In this document: positions 1-11,323 of the stretch, in pieces
Layout of the letters: each line of letters begins with the position of its first letter
Numbering within the stretch: the first letter of the stretch is position 1
Assembly: GCA_963205235.1 (NCBI GenBank)
Contig: CAUJIP010000045.1
Span: 1-64,000 of the forward strand
Origin: Pseudomonadota bacterium
Lineage (GTDB): Bacteria > Pseudomonadota > Alphaproteobacteria > Rhodobacterales > Rhodobacteraceae
Length of the DNA stretch: 64,000 nt
Reading direction: 5' to 3'
Notes under the pieces: model-generated
Databases searched by the model: none
Told to the model about the DNA's origin: nothing
What the model saw: only the letters and a program-made list of their open reading frames with translations
Made by a program: the position numbers and the translations under genes

Positions 1-2223
1 CCGTTTCTTCACGGCGCGCGGCAGACGGATTTCCGCCATCGCTCCGGGATGGTCGTTGCCTTCGAAGACGGGGGCGTCAAGTAGGGCAAGCGTACCCCCG
101 TGTTCTTCAATGATCTTCTTGACAATCGGCAGGCCAAGGCCGGTGCCCTTGTCGCGGGTGGTCACATAGGGTTCGAACAGCCGCGCGCGGTCGGGCGGCA
201 GGCCTGTGCCGTTGTCCATGATGCGGATCACGGTTTCGCTGTCGTCGGCAGAAAGCGAGACGCGGATTTCGGGGGAAAACCCGATTGGATTTTGATTTTC
301 CTGATATGCGTCAATAGCTTCGCCTGCGTTCTTGATCAGGTTTGTGAAGGCCTGCCCCAGCATGGTTGCGTCCAGTTCCATGACAAGCGGTTTTGCCGGG
401 ATATCCTTGGCAAAGCGCACCGAGGGCTGGCCGTTTTCCTGCAAAAGGACCGCGCCTTTCAGAAGCTCGGCAATATCGCAGTCGCGGCGGTCGGGTTCGG
501 GCATCCGGGCGAATTTGGAAAACTCGTCGACGATCCGGCGCAGGTCGTTGGTCTGGCGGATGATGACGTCGGTGTATTGTTCAAGGTCTTCGTGGTCGCG
601 GACCTGCGTCGCGAACTTGCGCTTGATGCGTTCGGCGGACAGTTGGATCGGGGTCAGCGGGTTCTTGATTTCATGCGCGATGCGGCGGGCGACATCGCCC
701 CAGGCGGCCATCCGCTGGGCGCTGACAAGGTCGGTCACATCGTCGAAGGCCACGACATAGCCTTCCGCCGCGCCGTCCTCGCTGCGGCGGGTAGACATGC
801 GGACCAGAAGGCTTTCCAGCTTGCCCTTGCGGGTCAGGCGCAGCTCTTCCTGGACCGCGCTGCCGGTGCCATCGCGCAGGCGGTCGAAGAGGCCCGCAAA
901 TTCCGGGACTGCGGTCGCAAGCGGCTGATCGGCCGGACCATCGGCAAGGTCAAGCAGGCGGTCGGCGGCGCGGTTTACAAAGTCGATGTTGCCGTCGCCG
1001 TCCAGACCGATGACCCCCGCCGTCACGTTGGACAAGACGGAATCAAACAGGCGGCGGCGCAGTTCGGTCTGGCGGTGGCCATCGACAAGCGCTTCACGCT
1101 GACCTTTAAGTTGTCGCGTCATCTGGTTGAAAAGTCTGCCCAAAGAGGCAATTTCGTCGTCGCCATCCTCTTCGGTGACCTGCACGTCCAGATCGCCACC
1201 GCCCACCCGCTCTGCCGCCCCCGCCAACCGCCCGACCGGGCGCGACAGGCGTTCGGCGAACCACAGGCCCAGCCAGACAGCGGCAAGGATCAGGATCAGC
1301 GCGAAGCCCAGATAGATCAGGCCGAAGTTGAACAGAAGCCGTCCGCGCTCCGATTCAAGCTGGTTGTAAAGCTGGACGGTCTGCTGCGTTTCATCCAGCA
1401 GCAAAAGGATCGAGCCGTCGACCTGCCGCGTGACGTAAAGATAGCGGTCGGTATAGGCGTCCAGAAAGATCAGGGCGCGGAATTCGTTGTTCTTCCAGTC
1501 CGGGATCAGGACGGTATTGCCTTCGCGGGCAAGACGCAGATGCTCTTCGGTCAAAGGTTCGAAATCGAAGAGGTAGGACCGTTCGCCCCGCGTCTTCAGC
1601 GCGCCGGTGCCATCGACGAGGTAAGCCTCTTTCAACCCGCGCTGGATGACGGCCTGGGCCTGAGAAAGAAGGGGGCGCAATTGGTCATCGCGCAGGAAGG
1701 TGGCCTGGTGCTTGGCGTCGTTCAGATAGCCCGCAAGGTTGACGACATCGGCGGCAAGATCGTCGCGCTGCACCGCCTCATAGGCCTGGGCGGCGGAAAG
1801 GGACGAGCCGACGACCGAGCGGACCCGTTCGGAAAACCAGCCCTCAAGCCCGATGTTGATCGACAAGACCGCGAAGACGGCGACAAGGACGGTGGGCACC
1901 AGTGCGATCAGCATGAAGACACCGGAAAGCCGCATGTGCAGCCGCGACCCGGCCGAGCGGGACTTGCGGTCGGCCACCAGCCGGATGACGCGGACAAGGA
2001 CAAGCGCCGCGATGACAAGCACATAGATCAGGTCGGCCAGCAGGATCAGCCGCAGCGTCGGAGAGCCTGCATCCTGGCTGAACGGGCCCATCGCAAGAAA
2101 GGTGGAAACCGCCAGCAGCGGGCCAAGGAACACAAGGCCAAGCGTGACGGCAGTCTGCACGCGGCGGTGCCGTCGCAGCCGCGACAGGCGTGCCAGAATA
2201 TCCCGATGAACCGCGCGCTCCAA
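1..2223 (-). CDS. ntrY: Nitrogen regulation sensor histidine kinase NtrY (3' end truncated by window start)
   Basis: Manual reverse-strand translation is open from a TTG near 2223 to base 1: LERAVHRDILARLSRLRRHRRVQTAVTLGLVFLG..., HAMP region, '[25 protein letters not shown]' H-box, 'DNGTGLPPDRARLFEPYVTTRDKGTGLGLPIVKKIIEEHGG' ATPase motifs. Absent from the ORF track because it has no stop in the window. Start codon uncertain. Confidence 0.9.
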   Translation of the reverse strand, partial: MERAVHRDILARLSRLRRHRRVQTAVTLGLVFLGPLLAVSTFLAMGPFSQDAGSPTLRLILLADLIYVLVIAALVLVRVIRLVADRKSRSAGSRLHMRLSGVFMLIALVPTVLVAVFAVLSINIGLEGWFSERVRSVVGSSLSAAQAYEAVQRDDLAADVVNLAGYLNDAKHQATFLRDDQLRPLLSQAQAVIQRGLKEAYLVDGTGALKTRGERSYLFDFEPLTEEHLRLAREGNTVLIPDWKNNEFRALIFLDAYTDRYLYVTRQVDGSILLLLDETQQTVQLYNQLESERGRLLFNFGLIYLGFALILILAAVWLGLWFAERLSRPVGRLAGAAERVGGGDLDVQVTEEDGDDEIASLGRLFNQMTRQLKGQREALVDGHRQTELRRRLFDSVLSNVTAGVIGLDGDGNIDFVNRAADRLLDLADGPADQPLATAVPEFAGLFDRLRDGTGSAVQEELRLTRKGKLESLLVRMSTRRSEDGAAEGYVVAFDDVTDLVSAQRMAAWGDVARRIAHEIKNPLTPIQLSAERIKRKFATQVRDHEDLEQYTDVIIRQTNDLRRIVDEFSKFARMPEPDRRDCDIAELLKGAVLLQENGQPSVRFAKDIPAKPLVMELDATMLGQAFTNLIKNAGEAIDAYQENQNPIGFSPEIRVSLSADDSETVIRIMDNGTGLPPDRARLFEPYVTTRDKGTGLGLPIVKKIIEEHGGTLALLDAPVFEGNDHPGAMAEIRLPRAVKKR

Positions 2224-2319
2224 CCGACTCTGCCCGTTTGACGGGGGTCAACCCACCCTTGGCCACTATATCTTGATGCGCGTCAGGGTGAAACCCAAAA
2301 GACACACCTTGTGGCGGAG

Positions 2320-3684
2320 CTACATCAACTTGCGGCGACGGCTGACGCGGATGTCCAGTTCGGTGATCTTCTTGCGCAGGGTGTTGCGGTTGATCCCCAG
2401 AAGATCGGCGCATTTCGCCTGATTGCCGGCGGTGGCATCAAGCGCGATCTCGATCAGGGGAATTTCCACTTCGCGCAGGATACGCTGATAGACGCCGGGG
2501 GGCGGAAGCTGGCCGCCGTGCAGGTCGAAATAGCGCTGCAGGTGACGCGCGACCGAGGCGGAAAGGCGTTCGCCATCGGCAATGCCCGAGCGGGTTTCGG
2601 TGGCAGGTTGCTGGCCCAGGATCAGTTCAATCTCGGTCCGGGCGATTTCAGCCTCGGGTGCGGTGACCAGAAGACGGCGGATGGTATTTTCCAGTTGCCG
2701 CACGTTGCCGGGCCAGGAATAGCTGCGGATCAGGTCGGTTGCCCCCGGCGACAGGCGGCGGATGGCGCCAAGCTCACGCTCGCCCTTGGCAAGCAGGTGT
2801 TCGGCCAGAAGCGGGATATCCTCGACCCGTTCGCGGAGCGCGGGGACGTGCAGCGCCACGCCGCCAAGCCGGTAGAAAAGGTCCTGGCGGAACTGGCCCG
2901 CCTCGATCCGGGCGGACAGGTCAGTCTGACTGGTGGCCATCACCCGAGGGGCCTTGTCGCCCATCATGTCCAGCATTCGGACCACGCGACCCTGCGTGTC
3001 GGCGTCATAATCGGCGATTTCATCAAAGACGATCGAGCCGCCACGCGCCTTGGCAAGCAGCGTCGCGGGGCCGTCGATACCCGCCAGATCGCTGGCTTGG
3101 GCCACGACAAAGGGAAGGGTGCGGCGGTCGGAAAAATCATGGATCGCGCGCGCGATCAGGGATTTGCCGGTGCCCGACTCGCCCGTCACAAGGACGGAAA
3201 GGTCGGTGTTCATCACCTTGGCCACCAACCGATACAGCGCCTGCATCGCCGGGGTGCGACCGACAAGCGGCAAGTCATCCCCAACCTCGCGCGCGGCGGC
3301 GGGCTGGGTCGGCAGGCGGCGCTTCTGTTCCAGCGCCTTGGCCGAACGCTTCATCAGATCGGGCAGGTCGAAGGGTTTCGGCAGGTAATCGAACGCCTCG
3401 GCTTCCGCCGCCTGAATGGCGGTCATGATGGTGTTCTGCGCCGAAATCACGATCACCGGCAGGCCGGGGCGCAACTTGGAAATGCGCGGCAAGGCGTCCA
3501 ACCCGTTGCCGTCGGGCATGATCACGTCGCTGATGACAAGGTCGCCCTTCCCTTCTTCGACCCAGCGCATCAGGGTCATGAGGGACGAGGTCGCATGAAC
3601 CTTGCAGCCCGCCCGTGTCAGGGCCTGGGTCAGCACGGTGCGGATCGTGCGGTCGTCATCGGCGACAAGGACGGTGCCATCCAT
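2320..3684 (-). CDS. ntrC: Nitrogen assimilation response regulator NtrC
   Basis: 454 aa; receiver domain ([11 protein letters not shown]...[13 protein letters not shown]), sigma54-interaction AAA+ ([18 protein letters not shown]), C-terminal Fis-type HTH ([18 protein letters not shown]); adjacent to ntrB. Confidence 0.95.
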   Translation of the reverse strand: MDGTVLVADDDRTIRTVLTQALTRAGCKVHATSSLMTLMRWVEEGKGDLVISDVIMPDGNGLDALPRISKLRPGLPVIVISAQNTIMTAIQAAEAEAFDYLPKPFDLPDLMKRSAKALEQKRRLPTQPAAAREVGDDLPLVGRTPAMQALYRLVAKVMNTDLSVLVTGESGTGKSLIARAIHDFSDRRTLPFVVAQASDLAGIDGPATLLAKARGGSIVFDEIADYDADTQGRVVRMLDMMGDKAPRVMATSQTDLSARIEAGQFRQDLFYRLGGVALHVPALRERVEDIPLLAEHLLAKGERELGAIRRLSPGATDLIRSYSWPGNVRQLENTIRRLLVTAPEAEIARTEIELILGQQPATETRSGIADGERLSASVARHLQRYFDLHGGQLPPPGVYQRILREVEIPLIEIALDATAGNQAKCADLLGINRNTLRKKITELDIRVSRRRKLM

Positions 3685-4775
3685 CAGGGACCTACTTTCT
3701 TTTCACGCGGGGCCATGGGCAGCGAGACGCGGAACACGGTGCGACCGGGGGAACTATCAACGGAAATCCAGCCTTCATGGTCGGAGATGATCTTCGAGAC
3801 GAGTGCCAGGCCAAGGCCGGTGCCGTTTTCGCGGCCTGAAACGAAGGGTTCGAAGATATTGGCGGCAATCTCGGGTTTGATGCCGGGGCCGTCGTCGATG
3901 ATCTCGACCTGCAAGGGGAGTGCGGCGGAAATACCATCCTTGCGGCGCAGGCGCAGCGAGAGGTCGTAAAAGGAATGCAGCCGGATCGTCCCGCCCTTGG
4001 GGTTCGCCTCGGCGGCGTTCTTGATCAGGTTCAGGAAGACCTGCATCAGCTGGTCGCTGTCGGCGAAGGTCGGGGGAAGCGAGGGGTCGTAATCCTCGAC
4101 AATCGTCATGTGGGCGGCGAACCCGACAAGGGCCGAGCGGCGGGCGCGGTCCAGCGCGTCGTGGATGTTCACCGGCTTGCGGTCTGGCGGGCGCAGGTTG
4201 CCGAACTGTTCAACCTGTTCCAGCAGCTTCACAATGCGGCGGGTTTCCTCGACGATCAGGTCAGTCATCTCCTGATCTTCGGGCGGCAGGTTCATCGACA
4301 AAAGCTGTGCCGCACCCGAAATCCCGGCCAAGGGGTTCTTGATTTCATGCGCCAGCATTTCGGCCATGCCGATGGCGGACCGCGCGGCGGTCTTGGCCCC
4401 CATCGACCGCCCCAGCCGGTCGGCCAGTTCGCGGGGCGACAGGATCAGCATCACGATGCCGGGATTGTCATGCATCGGTGCCAGATGGATCGCGCATTGC
4501 ACGGGCGGGCGTTCGCCGGTGGTCACGTCGACATCGTTGATGTTCAGGGGCGACTGGTTGGCACGGGCACGCGCCAGCGCATCCTCCATCGGGGCGTCGA
4601 TCGACAGGCGGTCAAAGGCGGGCTGGCCGCGCAAGGACCGGGCCGAAGCGTTGAGGAAGGTTTCGGCTGCAGGGTTCGCCTCGATGATCGTCGCGGTCTC
4701 GTCGATCAGCAAGGTCGGAAACGGCAGTGAGGCCCAGATGACGCCGGGCACCGGATAGGGCGCGCGATAGGTCAT
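3684..4775 (-). CDS. ntrB: Nitrogen regulation histidine kinase NtrB
   Basis: 363 aa; PAS region then [21 protein letters not shown]-box and [31 protein letters not shown]; overlaps nifR3 and ntrC ends. Confidence 0.95.
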   Translation of the reverse strand: MTYRAPYPVPGVIWASLPFPTLLIDETATIIEANPAAETFLNASARSLRGQPAFDRLSIDAPMEDALARARANQSPLNINDVDVTTGERPPVQCAIHLAPMHDNPGIVMLILSPRELADRLGRSMGAKTAARSAIGMAEMLAHEIKNPLAGISGAAQLLSMNLPPEDQEMTDLIVEETRRIVKLLEQVEQFGNLRPPDRKPVNIHDALDRARRSALVGFAAHMTIVEDYDPSLPPTFADSDQLMQVFLNLIKNAAEANPKGGTIRLHSFYDLSLRLRRKDGISAALPLQVEIIDDGPGIKPEIAANIFEPFVSGRENGTGLGLALVSKIISDHEGWISVDSSPGRTVFRVSLPMAPREKKVGP

Positions 4776-5785
4776 GCGACCAGCTCCAGTTCGGCAAAGG
4801 CCTGTTCGATAAGCTGGATCACCTGCACCGGGTCGGTCGAGGTCAGGATCGCGTCGCGGGCATGGGGAAGACCGGCTTCGTCCAGATACCAGCCAAGGTG
4901 TTTCCGTGCCATGCGCAGGCCAAGCTCGCAGCCATAGAAGGTAAGCATGTCGTCGTAATGGTCCAGCACCATCCGGCCAAGTCGGCCCCCTTCGGGGATT
5001 TTCGGCTTTGGCGTGCCATAGATGTCATGCGCCACTTGCGCGAGTTTCCATGGCGCACCCTGCGCGCCGCGCCCGATCATCACGCCATCGGCACCGGACA
5101 GGCGAAGGGCTTCACGGGCGGTGGCGGTATCGGTGATGTCGCCATTGGAGATGACGGGGATCGTGACCGCATCCTTGACGGCGCGGATCGCGGCCCAGTT
5201 GGCTTGGCCTTTGTAGAACTGGCAGCGGGTGCGGCCGTGGATGGTGATCATCCGGATACCGGCGTCTTCGGCGCGTTTGGCCAATGTGGGGGCGTTGTGC
5301 AGGGTGTCGTCCCAACCCAGCCGGGTTTTCAGGGTGACCGGCACCTTCACCGCCTTGACCACCGCCTCGATCAGCACCAGCGCAAGGTCAAGGTCGCGCA
5401 GAAGGGCCGAGCCGCAAAGGCCGGTTGTCACCCGTTTCGATGGGCAGCCCATGTTGATGTCGATGATCCGGGCACCCTGCCCTTCGACGAACTTCGCGGC
5501 CTCGGCCATCCAGTGGGGATCACGGCCCGCCAGCTGCACGGCGGTCGCCTGTTCGCCAAAGCCCAGCTCGGCCCTTGCGCGCATTTCGGGATGGGCGCGG
5601 ACAACCTCTTCGCTGGCGATCATCTCGCTGACCACCAGCCCCGCGCCGAAACTGGCGACCAGCCGACGAAACGGCAGGTCGGTGATCCCGGCCAGGGGGG
5701 CCAGGAATACCGGTGGGTCAATGGCAAGCGGGCCGAGGGTCAGGGGCAAGGCTTTGTCCTTTGGTTGGGTCCAAACCTGCGCCAT
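4772..5785 (-). CDS. dusB: tRNA-dihydrouridine synthase, NifR3/DusB family
   Basis: FLAPLAGITDLPFRRLVASFGAGLVVSEMI...DINMGCPSKRVTTGLCGSALL...ISNGDI...GADGVMIGRGAQGAPW; start placed at MAQVWTQPK, not the longer track start at 5866. Confidence 0.93.
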   Translation of the reverse strand: MAQVWTQPKDKALPLTLGPLAIDPPVFLAPLAGITDLPFRRLVASFGAGLVVSEMIASEEVVRAHPEMRARAELGFGEQATAVQLAGRDPHWMAEAAKFVEGQGARIIDINMGCPSKRVTTGLCGSALLRDLDLALVLIEAVVKAVKVPVTLKTRLGWDDTLHNAPTLAKRAEDAGIRMITIHGRTRCQFYKGQANWAAIRAVKDAVTIPVISNGDITDTATAREALRLSGADGVMIGRGAQGAPWKLAQVAHDIYGTPKPKIPEGGRLGRMVLDHYDDMLTFYGCELGLRMARKHLGWYLDEAGLPHARDAILTSTDPVQVIQLIEQAFAELELVA

Positions 5786-5912
5786 GGCAGGCGGCAGGCC
5801 AAGGCGAGGCAGACCAATAATGACTGAAAAACATGCGATGCACAAATTTTGTGCAGAACCGGGCAAAAAGCGCCGGATTGTCAGGCGCGCCCTGCTGGAT
5901 TAGGCAAGGAGG

Positions 5913-7055
5913 ATGAACCCGAATGCAGATACAGCCGTCATCATCGTCGCCGCCGGTCGCGGCAACCGGATGGGAGGCGAGGTACCGAAGCAATGGCAGT
6001 TGCTGGCGGGCAAGCCGGTCATCGCGCATACGCTGGCGGCGTTTCAGGGCCTGCGGGTGGTGCTGGTGATCCACCCAGATGACCGGGCGCAGGCCGAAGA
6101 CTATGGCGTGACACTGGTCGAAGGTGGGACGACACGGGATGCCTCGGTCCTGGCCGGATTGCGGGCGCTGGAAGGGTCGGGCGTGCGGCGCGTGCTGATC
6201 CATGATGGCGCGCGGCCTTTGGTATCGCGCGGGCTGATTGACCGGCTTCTGGCGGCCTTGGCGACCCACGCAGGCGCGGCCCCTGCGCTTGGCGTCACCG
6301 ATGCCCTGTGGCGCGGGTCTGACGAGTTGGTGTCGGGAACCGTGGACCGGGCCGGGCTTTACCGCGCGCAGACACCGCAGGCCTTTCATTTCAACGCCAT
6401 TCTTGCGGCGCATCTTGCCCATCCCGGCGGGGCCATGGATGACGTGCAGGTGGCGCGCGACGCCGGGATTGACGTGGCCATTGTCGAGGGCGACGAAGAT
6501 AACATGAAGCTGACCTTCCCCGGCGATTTTGCCCGGGCTGAGGCAGTGTTGAAAGGACGCAGGATGGATGTGCGGCCAGAAATACGGGTCGGCAACGGCT
6601 ATGACGTCCATGCCTTTTGCGACGGCGATCATGTCTGGCTGTGCGGGGTGAAGGTGCCGCACAGCAAGGGACTTCTGGGCCATTCGGATGCCGATGTCGG
6701 CATGCATGCCCTGACCGATGCGATCTATGGCGCGCTGGCCTTGGGAGATATCGGGCGGCATTTTCCGCCGTCAGACCCGCAATGGAAGGGCGCGGCCAGC
6801 CACATCTTTCTGGCCCATGCCATCGGCATGGCGCGCGCGCAGGGCTTTGACTTGGCCAACTGCGATGTGACGCTGGTCTGCGAACGCCCGAAGATCGGGC
6901 CGCATGCCGCCACCATGCAGGCCGAACTGGCGCGGATCATGGGGGTCGAGGTGGACCGGGTGTCGGTCAAAGCCACCACCTCGGAACGGTTGGGTTTTAC
7001 CGGGCGCGAGGAAGGCATTGCCGCACTGGCCACCGCCGTCCTGGTGAAAGCATGA
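5913..7055 (+). CDS. ispDF: Bifunctional IspD/IspF (MEP cytidylyltransferase / MECDP synthase)
   Basis: IspD motif [28 protein letters not shown]; IspF motifs [46 protein letters not shown]. Confidence 0.95.
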   Translation: MNPNADTAVIIVAAGRGNRMGGEVPKQWQLLAGKPVIAHTLAAFQGLRVVLVIHPDDRAQAEDYGVTLVEGGTTRDASVLAGLRALEGSGVRRVLIHDGARPLVSRGLIDRLLAALATHAGAAPALGVTDALWRGSDELVSGTVDRAGLYRAQTPQAFHFNAILAAHLAHPGGAMDDVQVARDAGIDVAIVEGDEDNMKLTFPGDFARAEAVLKGRRMDVRPEIRVGNGYDVHAFCDGDHVWLCGVKVPHSKGLLGHSDADVGMHALTDAIYGALALGDIGRHFPPSDPQWKGAASHIFLAHAIGMARAQGFDLANCDVTLVCERPKIGPHAATMQAELARIMGVEVDRVSVKATTSERLGFTGREEGIAALATAVLVKA

Positions 7056-7555
7056 GCCGGATGATCGCCACCGTCTTCGGCGCGGGGTTCCTCCGGCCTG
7101 CAAGCGGAACCTGGGCCAGCGCGATTGCGGTCGCCCTTGGTGTCGCGGCCTATGAGGCGGGCTTTGCCCTGCTGGTCCCCATCGGTGCGGTGGCGGCAAC
7201 GGTTCTGGGCTTTCTTGCCGTCCCGCCCTACTTGCGGGCGACGGGGGGAGAGGACCCTTCGGAAGTGGTGATTGACGAGGTCGCGGGGCAATGGCTGGCG
7301 CTCTCGTTCACCGTCCTGCCCTTGTGGTGGCATGGCGTGCCCAACCTTCTGACCGGGGCCTGGCCCGGCTGGGTGGTGCCGTTCGCCCTGTTCCGGCTGT
7401 TCGACATCTGGAAGCCTTGGCTGGTGGGTCGGGCTGACCGGCGCGGCGATCCGGCGGGGGTGATGCTGGATGACCTTTGGGCCGGGCTGTTTGCTGGCGT
7501 CCTCTCGGTTGTGCTGGCCGGGGCCTATCACGGGGCGATGGCGTGGCTTTCGTAG
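7052..7555 (+). CDS. pgpA: Phosphatidylglycerophosphatase A
   Basis: [18 protein letters not shown]..., [19 protein letters not shown]...[21 protein letters not shown] overlap with ispDF. Confidence 0.92.
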   Translation: MSRMIATVFGAGFLRPASGTWASAIAVALGVAAYEAGFALLVPIGAVAATVLGFLAVPPYLRATGGEDPSEVVIDEVAGQWLALSFTVLPLWWHGVPNLLTGAWPGWVVPFALFRLFDIWKPWLVGRADRRGDPAGVMLDDLWAGLFAGVLSVVLAGAYHGAMAWLS

Positions 7556-8019
7556 ACATACCCGCCCTTCTGGCCCGCGCCCGCGCGGCGGGGGTGCGGA
7601 TCACCTGCGCCGAAAGCTGCACGGGCGGGATGGTGGCGGTTGCCTTGACCGATATCGCCGGATCGTCGGATGTGTTTGAGCGCGGCTTCGTCACCTATTC
7701 CAACGCTGCCAAGGTCGAGCTTCTGGGGGTGTCGCCGCAGACCCTGACTGACCATGGCGCGGTGTCCGAGGAAGTAGCGCGGGAAATGGCCACGGGCGCG
7801 CTGGCCCATTCCCCCGCCGATCTGGCGGTGTCGATCACCGGGATCGCGGGGCCGGGCGGGTCAGAGTTCAAGCCCGAGGGGCGAGTCTGCTTTGGCCTTG
7901 CGCGGCGGGGTCAGCAAGTCCGGGTCGAAACGGTGGAGTTCGGGGCGCTGGGGCGCTCCGGGGTGCGGCAGGCGGCCTGCGACCATGCGCTAGGGCTTTT
8001 GGCGGCGGCGCTGGCCTGA
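7543..8019 (+). CDS. CinA-like nicotinamide-nucleotide amidohydrolase (C-terminal CinA domain)
   Basis: GTG start [54 protein letters not shown]..., SITGIAGPGG; overlaps pgpA end. Confidence 0.9.
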   Translation: MAFVDIPALLARARAAGVRITCAESCTGGMVAVALTDIAGSSDVFERGFVTYSNAAKVELLGVSPQTLTDHGAVSEEVAREMATGALAHSPADLAVSITGIAGPGGSEFKPEGRVCFGLARRGQQVRVETVEFGALGRSGVRQAACDHALGLLAAALA

Positions 8020-8025
8020 GGGCCA

Positions 8026-8075
8026 GACCAAATCTTTTCGAAAAGATTTGCAAATACCTTCCAAGGAATTTGGTC
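8026..8075. terminator. Nested intergenic hairpin (bidirectional terminator-like)
   Basis: Perfect palindrome CAAATCTTTTCGAAAAGATTTG (8029-8050) plus outer GACCAAAT/ATTTGGTC pairing; lies between convergent genes. Confidence 0.6.
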
Positions 8076-8087
8076 CTTACCCCGCCG

Positions 8088-8954
8088 TCACGGATGCAGC
8101 GCGAAGAACCGCAGGATTTCGGTGTTGGCGTCGATTTCCCGCGTCTTGCCTTCGCTCAGCCGCGCCTTCTGGCCACCCGGCCAGTGATGCGCGCCGCCCG
8201 TCACGGTCATCAGCCGCAGCACGACCCTGTTGCCCTGCTGGTAGTCGGTCACCGTAACGCTGGTGCCATCGTCCTTGCGGTCAATCGTCCTATCGGTCTG
8301 GGTCAGACCGCCGCCCCAAGGGGCAAGGAAGGCATCGACGACCGATGCCACGCTGGCGAAATCGGTGCGGGTCAGGCTTTGGTCGCCTTTGCCGCCGTCA
8401 TAGGGCACCATCGGGTCTGCCGTGCCGTGGATGATCAGCGCCGGGACCGGACCCTTGACCCCAAAGGTGGCGGTATCCAGCGTGCCGGAAACCCCGGCCA
8501 CGGCGCGAACACGGTCCGGGTATTCTGCCGCGAAGGTTTCGGCCATGATCGAGCCGTTCGACATCCCGGTCAGATACACCCGGTCGCCAGCCACGCCGAA
8601 CCGGTCAGCCGCATCCGCGATGACCTCGGTCAGAAACCCAAGGTCATCCACATTCCGGCGCGCGGCATAGCCGCAGCAATAGCCGCCGTTCCAGGTCAGA
8701 AGCCTGTCGCCCCGCCGTCCGCTGCCGGCCGGGAAAATCACCGCATATCCGGCCTTGCTGGCCTTTTGACCAAGGCCCGAGGCCGTGGCGAATTGGTCAG
8801 GGTCCCCGCCGCCACCATGCAGGGCAAGGATGACCGGGGCGCCGTCGGGATCGGCAGGCAGGTAAATGTCATAGTACCGGTCCCCAAGCTGGACGGTTTC
8901 GGCAAGGGCCGGGACGGCCAGACAGAATGACAGAAGCAGGATGATCAGGCGCAT
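8088..8954 (-). CDS. Secreted alpha/beta-hydrolase, PHB depolymerase/feruloyl esterase (LpqC-like) family
   Basis: Signal peptide; PVILALHGGGGDPDQFA, YLTGMSNGSIMAE (GxSxG nucleophile), IHGTADPMVPYDGG, GGAHHWPGG. Confidence 0.8.
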   Translation of the reverse strand: MRLIILLLSFCLAVPALAETVQLGDRYYDIYLPADPDGAPVILALHGGGGDPDQFATASGLGQKASKAGYAVIFPAGSGRRGDRLLTWNGGYCCGYAARRNVDDLGFLTEVIADAADRFGVAGDRVYLTGMSNGSIMAETFAAEYPDRVRAVAGVSGTLDTATFGVKGPVPALIIHGTADPMVPYDGGKGDQSLTRTDFASVASVVDAFLAPWGGGLTQTDRTIDRKDDGTSVTVTDYQQGNRVVLRLMTVTGGAHHWPGGQKARLSEGKTREIDANTEILRFFALHP

Positions 8955-9016
8955 CGGATCCTCGGGTTGCGGCTTTTCCAGTCATACGTGGCGCAGGGCC
9001 CTGCCCTACGCGGCCG

Positions 9017-9481
9017 TCAGCGATTTATGCTGGCCTTTTGCCCGTAAAGGGCGGCAGCCCGCACCTCGAACGCGCGGACGATGCGGTGCATGGCTTCGTT
9101 GAAGACGACACCGATGATGCCCTGCAGGATCGCGTTGCGGAATTCGAAGTCGACATGGAAATCCACTTCGCAGCCGCCGGGGGCATCGCGGAAGGCCCAG
9201 CCGGATTTCAGATAGCGGAACGGGCCGTCCAGATATTCGGTATCGATCTTCATCGCTTCGGGCCACAGCGTCACCCGACTGCCAAAGCGTTCGCGAAAGA
9301 CCTTGAAGCTGATGACAAGATCGGCCTCCAGCACCTCGCCGCCGTCGAAGGCTTTGCGCGACCGGATGCGGGCGGCGGAATTCCACGGCAGGAACTTCGG
9401 GTAAGATTCCACATCGGCCACCAGATCGAACATCTGGCGGGCGGTGTAGGGCAGGCGTCTGGTTTCGGAATGTTTCGGCAT
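9017..9481 (-). CDS. COQ10-like coenzyme Q-binding (START/polyketide cyclase family) protein
   Basis: MPKHSETRRLPYTARQMFDLVADVESYPKFLPWNSAARIRS... typical of the ubiquinone-binding protein family. Confidence 0.85.
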   Translation of the reverse strand: MPKHSETRRLPYTARQMFDLVADVESYPKFLPWNSAARIRSRKAFDGGEVLEADLVISFKVFRERFGSRVTLWPEAMKIDTEYLDGPFRYLKSGWAFRDAPGGCEVDFHVDFEFRNAILQGIIGVVFNEAMHRIVRAFEVRAAALYGQKASINR

Positions 9482-9553
9482 CACGCAGGTCACGTTTGCC
9501 GACATGTGACCTGCCGCGCGCCCAAGTTCAAGCGCCTATGGTGTCACGGGGGG

Positions 9554-10501
9554 TCACAAGGTCTTGGCTTGCTCCGTCGCCTGGGCAACCTCTTCCGGGG
9601 TCAGCTTGGCCGCAGGAGCGGCGCAGCGACCGGTATAGTCATTGCCGTCGAAATCCGGTCCGTTGGTTTCGGCATAGAAACACCAGGCCAGCGCCTCGAC
9701 CTGGCGGTCGGGCATGGTGGCTGCGTTTGCCCAAAGCATTTCGGCCATATCGAAAGAAGCCATCACGTTGCCCAGATCATGGGCGCGGCGATACCATTCC
9801 TCGGCCTCGGCCAGATCGACCGGCCCGCCTTCGCCCAGTTCCTGCATCTCGCCATAGTCGCGCACGGCCCAGTCGATGCCATTCGCCGCGCCGATCAGAT
9901 AGACCTCACGCGCGCGTTCCAGGTCGATCGGCAGGCCGTCACCGGTGGCCAGGATATAGCCCAGGTCGGCGGCGGCTTCGGGATGGCCAAGCGCAACGGC
10001 ACGCTCGATCAGCGCACGGCCAAGCTCGGTGTCCACTTCGGTACCTTCGCCATACAGATAGATATGCGACAGGTTGTGCAGCGAGGCCGGATAGTCCATC
10101 TCGGCGGCCTTGAGGTAAAGCTCCTTCGCCTTGACCATATCCTTGGTCAGGCCGAACAGCCCCTCTTGATAGGCATAGCCAAGGTTGTGAAGCCCGGCAG
10201 GCTGATTGTGCGCTGCGGCCTTTTCATACCATTGCAGCGCCAGCGCCTCATCCACGGCGGTGCCGATGCCGCGTTCATAGAAGAACCCCAGGATCACCTC
10301 GGCCCGCGGCACGCCCGCTTCGGCAAGGGGCTTGATCGCGGCAAAAGCCTCGTCATGCTTACCTTCGATGTAAAGCTGCCGACCCCGGATCGCCGAAATG
10401 TCAGGGGTGTCTTCGGCCATCGCAGGCAAGGACAGCGTCGCAACCACCAGTGCCGTGCAGAGAAGTGTTCGAATCATTTCCCAACCTCTTTTGAAATGCA
10501 A
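9554..10501 (-). CDS. Secreted Sel1-like/TPR repeat protein
   Basis: Signal peptide then repeated Sel1 motifs ([48 protein letters not shown]...). Confidence 0.85.
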   Translation of the reverse strand: MHFKRGWEMIRTLLCTALVVATLSLPAMAEDTPDISAIRGRQLYIEGKHDEAFAAIKPLAEAGVPRAEVILGFFYERGIGTAVDEALALQWYEKAAAHNQPAGLHNLGYAYQEGLFGLTKDMVKAKELYLKAAEMDYPASLHNLSHIYLYGEGTEVDTELGRALIERAVALGHPEAAADLGYILATGDGLPIDLERAREVYLIGAANGIDWAVRDYGEMQELGEGGPVDLAEAEEWYRRAHDLGNVMASFDMAEMLWANAATMPDRQVEALAWCFYAETNGPDFDGNDYTGRCAAPAAKLTPEEVAQATEQAKTL

Positions 10502-10545
10502 TGACAGGAAAAGCTTACGACCATGCTTCTTGCCGGGAAACCCTG

Positions 10546-11097
10546 ATGCCAGACCGTCCCTATGTTATCGACCAGATGATCAGCGCCAAGTCGATTGCCG
10601 CCAGGGTCGAGGCGCTTGCACGCGAGATTACGGACCATTTCAGCGGCACCGACAAGCTGGTTGTCGTGGGCCTCTTGCGCGGGTCCTTCGTGTTCATCGC
10701 CGATCTGGTGCGCGAGATCGAGCTGCCGGTCGAGGTGGATTTCCTTGAAGCCTCGTCCTACGGCGACAGCATGCATTCCAGCCGCGAGGTCCGCATCCTG
10801 AAAGACCTGCGGGGCGAGATTGCGGGGCGTGACGTGCTGGTGGTGGAAGACATCATCGACACCGGCTTCACGCTGACCCATGTCCTGCACATGCTGAAGG
10901 CGCGCGAACCGGCGCGGCTGAAGACCTGCGCGCTTCTGGACAAGCCGACGCGCCGGGAAGTACCGGTCAAGGCGGACTGGACGGGATTCGAGATCCCCGA
11001 CGAATTCGTCGTGGGCTATGGCATCGACTTTGCGCAGCGCAATCGCAACCTGCCCTTCATCGGCAAGGTCCGCTTTGTCGAAGGCGCCAAGGGGTGA
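10546..11097 (+). CDS. hpt: Hypoxanthine phosphoribosyltransferase
   Basis: [40 protein letters not shown] (PRPP motif); start at [13 protein letters not shown]. Confidence 0.93.
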   Translation: MPDRPYVIDQMISAKSIAARVEALAREITDHFSGTDKLVVVGLLRGSFVFIADLVREIELPVEVDFLEASSYGDSMHSSREVRILKDLRGEIAGRDVLVVEDIIDTGFTLTHVLHMLKAREPARLKTCALLDKPTRREVPVKADWTGFEIPDEFVVGYGIDFAQRNRNLPFIGKVRFVEGAKG

Positions 11098-11270
11098 ACT
11101 ATCTGCGGACGCTGATGCGGGCCAAACAACTGGCAAAGCGCCCCCCGGCCCCGTGGCGTATCAAGCTTTACCTGTTCGTGATCGCCGCCTGCTTGGTGAT
11201 CGTCGGGATCGAGGCCTTTGTCGGCTGGCCAGAATGGCTGACCGTTGACCGCGGGCAGGTCAATCCGTGA
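11094..11270 (+). CDS. Small single-TM hypothetical protein (58 aa)
   Basis: GTG start overlapping the hpt stop (GTGA): [58 protein letters not shown]; manual translation, shorter than the track cutoff. Confidence 0.6.
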   Translation: MNYLRTLMRAKQLAKRPPAPWRIKLYLFVIAACLVIVGIEAFVGWPEWLTVDRGQVNP

Positions 11271-11323
11271 TTTGACCGCAGTCCCGCCGCATGTAACGTG
11301 GCCGGTAGAAGCCTTGGAGACGA

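Noticed and set aside
100-2241. 713-aa plus-strand ORF
   Set aside because: Low-complexity translation antisense to ntrY, whose minus-strand frame shows all histidine-kinase motifs; a high-GC antisense artefact.
2311-3969. 552-aa plus-strand ORF
   Set aside because: Antisense to ntrC/ntrB.
9038-10504. 488-aa plus-strand ORF
   Set aside because: Antisense across the COQ10-like and Sel1 genes; spans two real genes.
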